A stretch of 64,000 nt of DNA from Leucaena leucocephala. Its lineage: Eukaryota; Streptophyta; Magnoliopsida; Fabales; Fabaceae. Of this stretch, positions 59,883 to 64,000 are shown in pieces. The translations under genes and the position numbers were made by a program. Each line of letters begins with the position of its first letter. Positions within the stretch are counted from its first letter, which is position 1. The DNA lies in NCBI GenBank assembly GCA_037074615.1, contig CM073545.1, positions 10,806,001 through 10,870,000 on the forward strand. The letters are read 5' to 3'. Below the pieces are notes generated by a model. The model saw only the letters and a list, made by a program, of their open reading frames with translations. It was not told the DNA's origin and did no database searches.

Positions 59883-61409
59883 TGTAACATCCCAAATTTT
59901 TATCCTTATATTTAAGTAAAATTTAAAATATTATTTATCAATAATTTAAAAATATTATCTAATTAAATTATTATAGTTTAGTATTTTTATTATTTTAATA
60001 AAATATGATATAATATATAGATTATCCTATTTTTATCTTTTTTAGAATCTTATGATTTGAATGTTACTATTAGTTAGAAATTTATTAAAATTTGGATTCA
60101 GATTTAGATATGCAATTTTATTTTAAAAATATAGTTTAAATTTTAAATTACTATATCTGATAAGATTTTAATAAAGATAAGATATGAATTTGAATTTTGA
60201 ATTATCATTATGGCTCTATAAATAGAGCTAAGACCCTGAGTTATTCTTTAAACTTGATTATTAAGTCGGCTCTTCTCTTGTTAGTCCTCTCTCTCAGTCC
60301 CTTCTCTATTCCTAAAGAAGGTAACCACTTTCTACTCGTTGTGTGTGCTAATATGATGTTTGTGAGTGTTTTGATATATATAAATCTATTGGTATTGATA
60401 TAATTATATTGAGAAAGCTTATTTGATTATTTTTATTGAAAATAGTCTCGTGGGATTTAAAGTTTAATTTAGAAAGTTTAAGTTAAAATTATAAACTTGT
60501 TATATCTTGATATTAGAATTTGAAAAATTATTATATTTTTTAAAAATTCTTTTATGATATTTATTAAGATATTGAGATTTTGATTAATATGATTATGCAT
60601 TGGGGATGGGTGATGATGGAGATGTGTTTCTACCACGTGGTAAGGCCTCCATGGAGCTCAATGGTTGGCTTTTGTCCCACCAGTTTACCGAGGGACATGC
60701 CCCACCTGTTTACCGAGGGGCTGCGACACCCCCACCTGTTTACTGAGGGGGAATGGACCCATGGTCCGGTCAGGTGCTCTGTGGATTTTGGCCTATCCAT
60801 ATCATTTGATCGGTTCGCTGTTCGAGGGGTAGTTACCACTAGCCCATGGGTTCGGTCGGCGGGAATAAGGCAGTTCGGTTGGTTTGAGGGGAGGAACTTG
60901 GGTGGGTTATTATTTGATTTTATCATAATAATATGTTATTTTGTATATATTGTATTTTGTGATCGATCCCACTTGACGCCTCATGAGCACATGTTAGTAC
61001 TCATGATGAGTAGAACTACTGGTTACTGAGACGTTAGTCTCACCCTATTTTTATAACATTTTTCAGGTGATAGTTTCATCTTAGGACCCCAGGGAAAACT
61101 TCAGAGGCTTGATTAAAGCTATATTGATTGTATAGCCTTCTCCTTTGAAGGTATGTGTAGAATACTTGTATATTACCACAATAGGTTTTATTTTGCATAC
61201 TCATATGTCCTATGACTTTATTTATATTTTAAGAAAAGTCTTTTTATAACCATGGTAGAGTTTCTTTTCGATTTTAGTTAAACTCTTTTCTACCATGGTT
61301 AGCTCTTTTAAAATAAACTAAATTTATTTATAATATTCTTTTTAAATTATATTGGGTGCAAAATACGTTTAAATAATTAATAATAGTTATATTTTAGGAG
61401 GATTTTACA
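59883..61409 (+). mobile_element. Solo LTR, 1,527 bp, TSD TCTGC
   Basis: It starts TGTAACATCCCAAATTTTTA and ends GGATTTTACA. TCTGC flanks it exactly (59878-59882, 61410-61414). A TATA box TATAAATA lies at 60217-60224, followed by a CT-rich leader. The TGTAACATCCC start suggests Ty3/gypsy. The 149-codon frame at 60580-61029 lies within the LTR and is not a gene. Confidence 0.9.
60675..60750 (+). repeat. Three tandem CACCTGTTTACCGAGGG units in the LTR
   Basis: Three copies of CCCACCTGTTTACCGAGGG, with changes, spaced 26-33 bp. The same triplet is present, in reverse, in the copy at 31648-32722 (about 31738-31812). Confidence 0.8.
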
Positions 61410-61414
61410 TCTGC

Positions 61415-62356
61415 TTATCCAAGAAAGTCAAAGACAAATAACTATTGTCATCATATATGTTCTAGATAAGATTCAACCTATTTGTAAAGAAAAAGCAAGC
61501 AACAATTAAAGTATAGACCTGTTTAACATGGCATTAAGATGACATGTAAATAAAAAATGTGAATGGAATCTCACTTATGCTCTATTGAATCATGAACTTG
61601 CTTATAACTGGGGCACTTCACTATACCTTGATCATTTGTAATTTTTGTTGACCACTTACCACAACCATCATGTATCTCAGATTAAAAAGTTATCAATAGA
61701 ATAAAATAACTAGTTATTAATTAAATAATGAAGAGTTGAGATAATATACATAATTCTAAACACTTGAACCTCTTATTAATTCGATGACTAACCATTTTCT
61801 TATTCACTATATCTTATATAACAATCCTTTCATCACCACGAATTTGATGTGATATGGAATATTGACTTGAGCTAAGTTGCATATGTTGGCTAAGTAATGT
61901 GAATGAAGGGGATGACATATCCTTGCCACTAATGCAAGTGATTGAATTCAGAGATGGAACTTCATCAATATAGAAGTAAGATAACATATAAGCTGGCTAT
62001 AACATTGATTAATTTGGATACTCCTAACAAAATAATAACTGACCTTTGTATGAAGGATTGAACTCTGGATTGGTGGGTTAAAGGACAACCTTGTAGCACT
62101 GAAAGAACTAGCTACTTTTGGCATCTCTATTAAAAGAAAGTCAAAATCTTAGTTTGTGTGAAAGGGTAATATTAGATTTTTTAAATACCATTGAAGAATG
62201 ATATTGACTAAAATAAAATGTGAGGTTGCATAATACGAATTACTAACCTTCTTGTTGGACCTAATTGTTGCAAAATTTAATAAGATAACTATAGTTGTCT
62301 CAATGCTTTCAATAAAGCTGTAATAAGTATTAGTGGAGTACTAATCATAAAGTATA
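61415..62356. other. Intergenic, no gene recognised
   Basis: AT-rich, with no domain, RNA gene or repeat terminus identified. Confidence 0.4.
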
Positions 62357-62361
62357 CATAC

Positions 62362-63870
62362 TGTTAGACTCCATGTTTTGATGATGCCAAACTAATTAAG
62401 TTATATTTCTGGTTAAACATAGCTTATTTTTCGATAAGCTTATCAACAAGAGTATTTATCGATAAGCACTTCTATAAATAAGAAATATTTTAGTTTTTGA
62501 AATTAATTTTTGAATAGAATTTATCAAAGGATTAATCGACAAAATAACTTATAGATAAACTCTTCGATAAATGAACCATATGTTCTTTGTCTTGCATTTT
62601 TATCTAAAATGATTTTGGAAAACTAATCTTATAAATGATTTGTGAAAGCCAAATAAAATTTTGATTTAAAAATATTGCCAAAAGACTTTTAGACTGAGAA
62701 GAATTGAAATCTAAAAGAACTTTCAAGTTCTTTAAAAAAACCATTTTGACAAAATTCAAAGATTTATCGAAGACCCATTTGATAAGACCACTTATCGAAG
62801 AGCACTTCGATAAGTCATCATTTCTTGTTTCTGAAAAGAACAAGAGAATTTATCAAATAACACATCGAATAGACTCGTTCTCGATAAGTAATTCGATAAA
62901 TTAATCTGAATCCATGCCTTTGTAACTAAACATTTACTTCTCGAATGACACTTCGATAAGGCTGATTTTTGAAGTATTATTCGATAAAAGTAGTTTTGGT
63001 TTAAACACACATTCTTTGGACATTTATTGAAGCTCTTTTCGGTAAGAGCACTTTTCGATGAGCTTTTTGATAATTTGACCTGTTGTTTAAAAGTCCTTGA
63101 AACTAATTTTCAAACCAGACTTTGCTATTTCAATCTAAAGTTTGGGAATCAAATTTAACTTTTCATAATCACTTGTTATATCAATTATACAATGCATTTC
63201 AAGATCATTTTCAGGGAAAATGAAGATCGACAATAGAAATCTTCAAAAAGCGGTTTGTGTCAAAACAACATTTAATGCATCCAACTGTTACAAACTTTAA
63301 TGACTTAACTTCTTCAACGGTTACTCAACATAAATATTTTTAAACTCAACTATAAAAGGCCATAGTAAATACAATATAACGAACATTACTGAGCATTGAT
63401 TATCGACCAACCTTGCATTTACTCTCATACTCTATTTTTCTTATTCTAAGCAGAGTATCTTTGATCTTCAGTGTTTAACACTATCACTCTATTTGATAGA
63501 GAAACTTATAAATCTTTTTATCTTCCATCTAAGATACTCAAGAGAACGAGTCTCTTAAGTTAGTTGATTGTAACCTTATGGGAAGTAAAAGGGAGTGAGA
63601 GAGGTTATCTCTTGTTGATGTACTGAGGCATCAAGAGCTGGTGAATCTTGGATTATAGTGGAAACTTAGAGCAACCCTCTGGGAATTGAACGTAAGCCAA
63701 GTGGTTAGGTTGAACCAATATAAACTCACTATGTATTTATTTTCTCAATTGCTTATAAGCTCGGTGATATCCCTCTCAACTTTAATTTATTGATTCTATT
63801 AAGTTTATAGTTTTAAAATTTTCATTATAACCCAATTCACCCTCTCTTGGGTAAAATTGTTGTTCTAACA
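62362..63870 (+). mobile_element. Solo LTR, 1,509 bp, copia-like
   Basis: It starts TGTTAGACTCCATGTTTTGA and ends TTGTTGTTCTAACA, TG...CA with a short inverted repeat (TGTTAGA). Flanks CATAC (62357-62361) and CATTC (63871-63875) agree at 4 of 5 bases. The phrase AATTCACCCTCTCTTGGGT near the right end is typical of U5 in Maximus/SIRE-type copia LTRs. No internal region. Confidence 0.75.
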
Positions 63871-63875
63871 CATTC

Positions 63876-64000
63876 CACGTCATACTCCCTGCTAGGTAAA
63901 GAAGTAAATTATGTAGTTTTGTAGGTTAAAGTATGATAGACAATGTAAGTAGGTGTTTTAATTTGAAGTTGAATAGTTTTTTTTAAATTGTTTATGAAAT
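63876..64000. other. Flank, nothing recognised
   Basis: Short AT-rich end of the window. Confidence 0.4.

Noticed and set aside
60580..61029. 149-codon frame
   Set aside because: It lies entirely in the solo LTR 59883-61409, and the other copy of the LTR does not keep it open.

Overview
This window is nuclear DNA from a flowering plant, very probably a eudicot. It is AT-rich, its genes have canonical GT-AG introns, it carries two intact plant genes (a SUN-domain nuclear-envelope protein and FHY3, a FAR1-family transcription factor), and it is packed with plant transposons: Ty1/copia, Ty3/gypsy-like LTRs, L1-like and RTE LINEs, CACTA, Tourist, Stowaway, hAT-like and Mutator-like MITEs. No species can be named from the sequence alone.

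Layout. 1-6.1 kb: a two-exon SUN gene on the minus strand with a 2.9-kb intron that hosts a MITE. 6.2-11 kb: a decayed LTR-type repeat interrupted by a 3.04-kb CACTA element (TSD ATT) that carries remains of a Ulp1-like cysteine protease. 11.7-12.0 kb: a foldback MITE. 13.1-16.0 kb: a six-exon pseudogene of a DHHC palmitoyltransferase with five in-frame stops and damaged splice sites. 16-19 kb: a decayed gypsy-like LTR with its primer-binding site, interrupted by a 1.03-kb non-autonomous CACTA. 19.3-21.9 kb: a clean solo LTR (TSD GAATG). 22.7-39.0 kb: a copia element (TSD ATTAT) swollen to 16.3 kb by at least four nested insertions: an LTR-like block that itself holds a Tourist MITE, a solo LTR, and a 5.6-kb L1-type LINE inside the 3' LTR. 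39.8-40.7 kb: a 448-bp tandem duplication. 40.8-47.4 kb: FHY3 on the plus strand (843 aa, seven coding exons) with a 3-kb leader intron full of LINE and SINE debris. 47.7-50.3 kb: a run of MITEs (two Stowaway, one Tourist, one hAT-like). 50.8-55.3 kb: a Mutator-type foldback element (9-bp TSD) split by a LINE that has ORF1 but no ORF2 (15-bp TSD), which is split again by an AT-rich insert. 56-59.5 kb: decayed repeats and LINE remains. 59.9-61.4 kb and 62.4-63.9 kb: two more solo LTRs.

Only SUN and FHY3 look functional. They are unrelated in pathway: SUN anchors the nuclear envelope to the cytoskeleton through KASH partners, whereas FHY3 is a domesticated MULE transposase acting in phytochrome A signalling. 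The FHY3 promoter contains an exact copy of the published FHY3/FAR1 binding site next to a G-box, which suggests self-regulation and is the most testable biological observation. The rest is a stratified record of insertions whose order can be read from target-site duplications.
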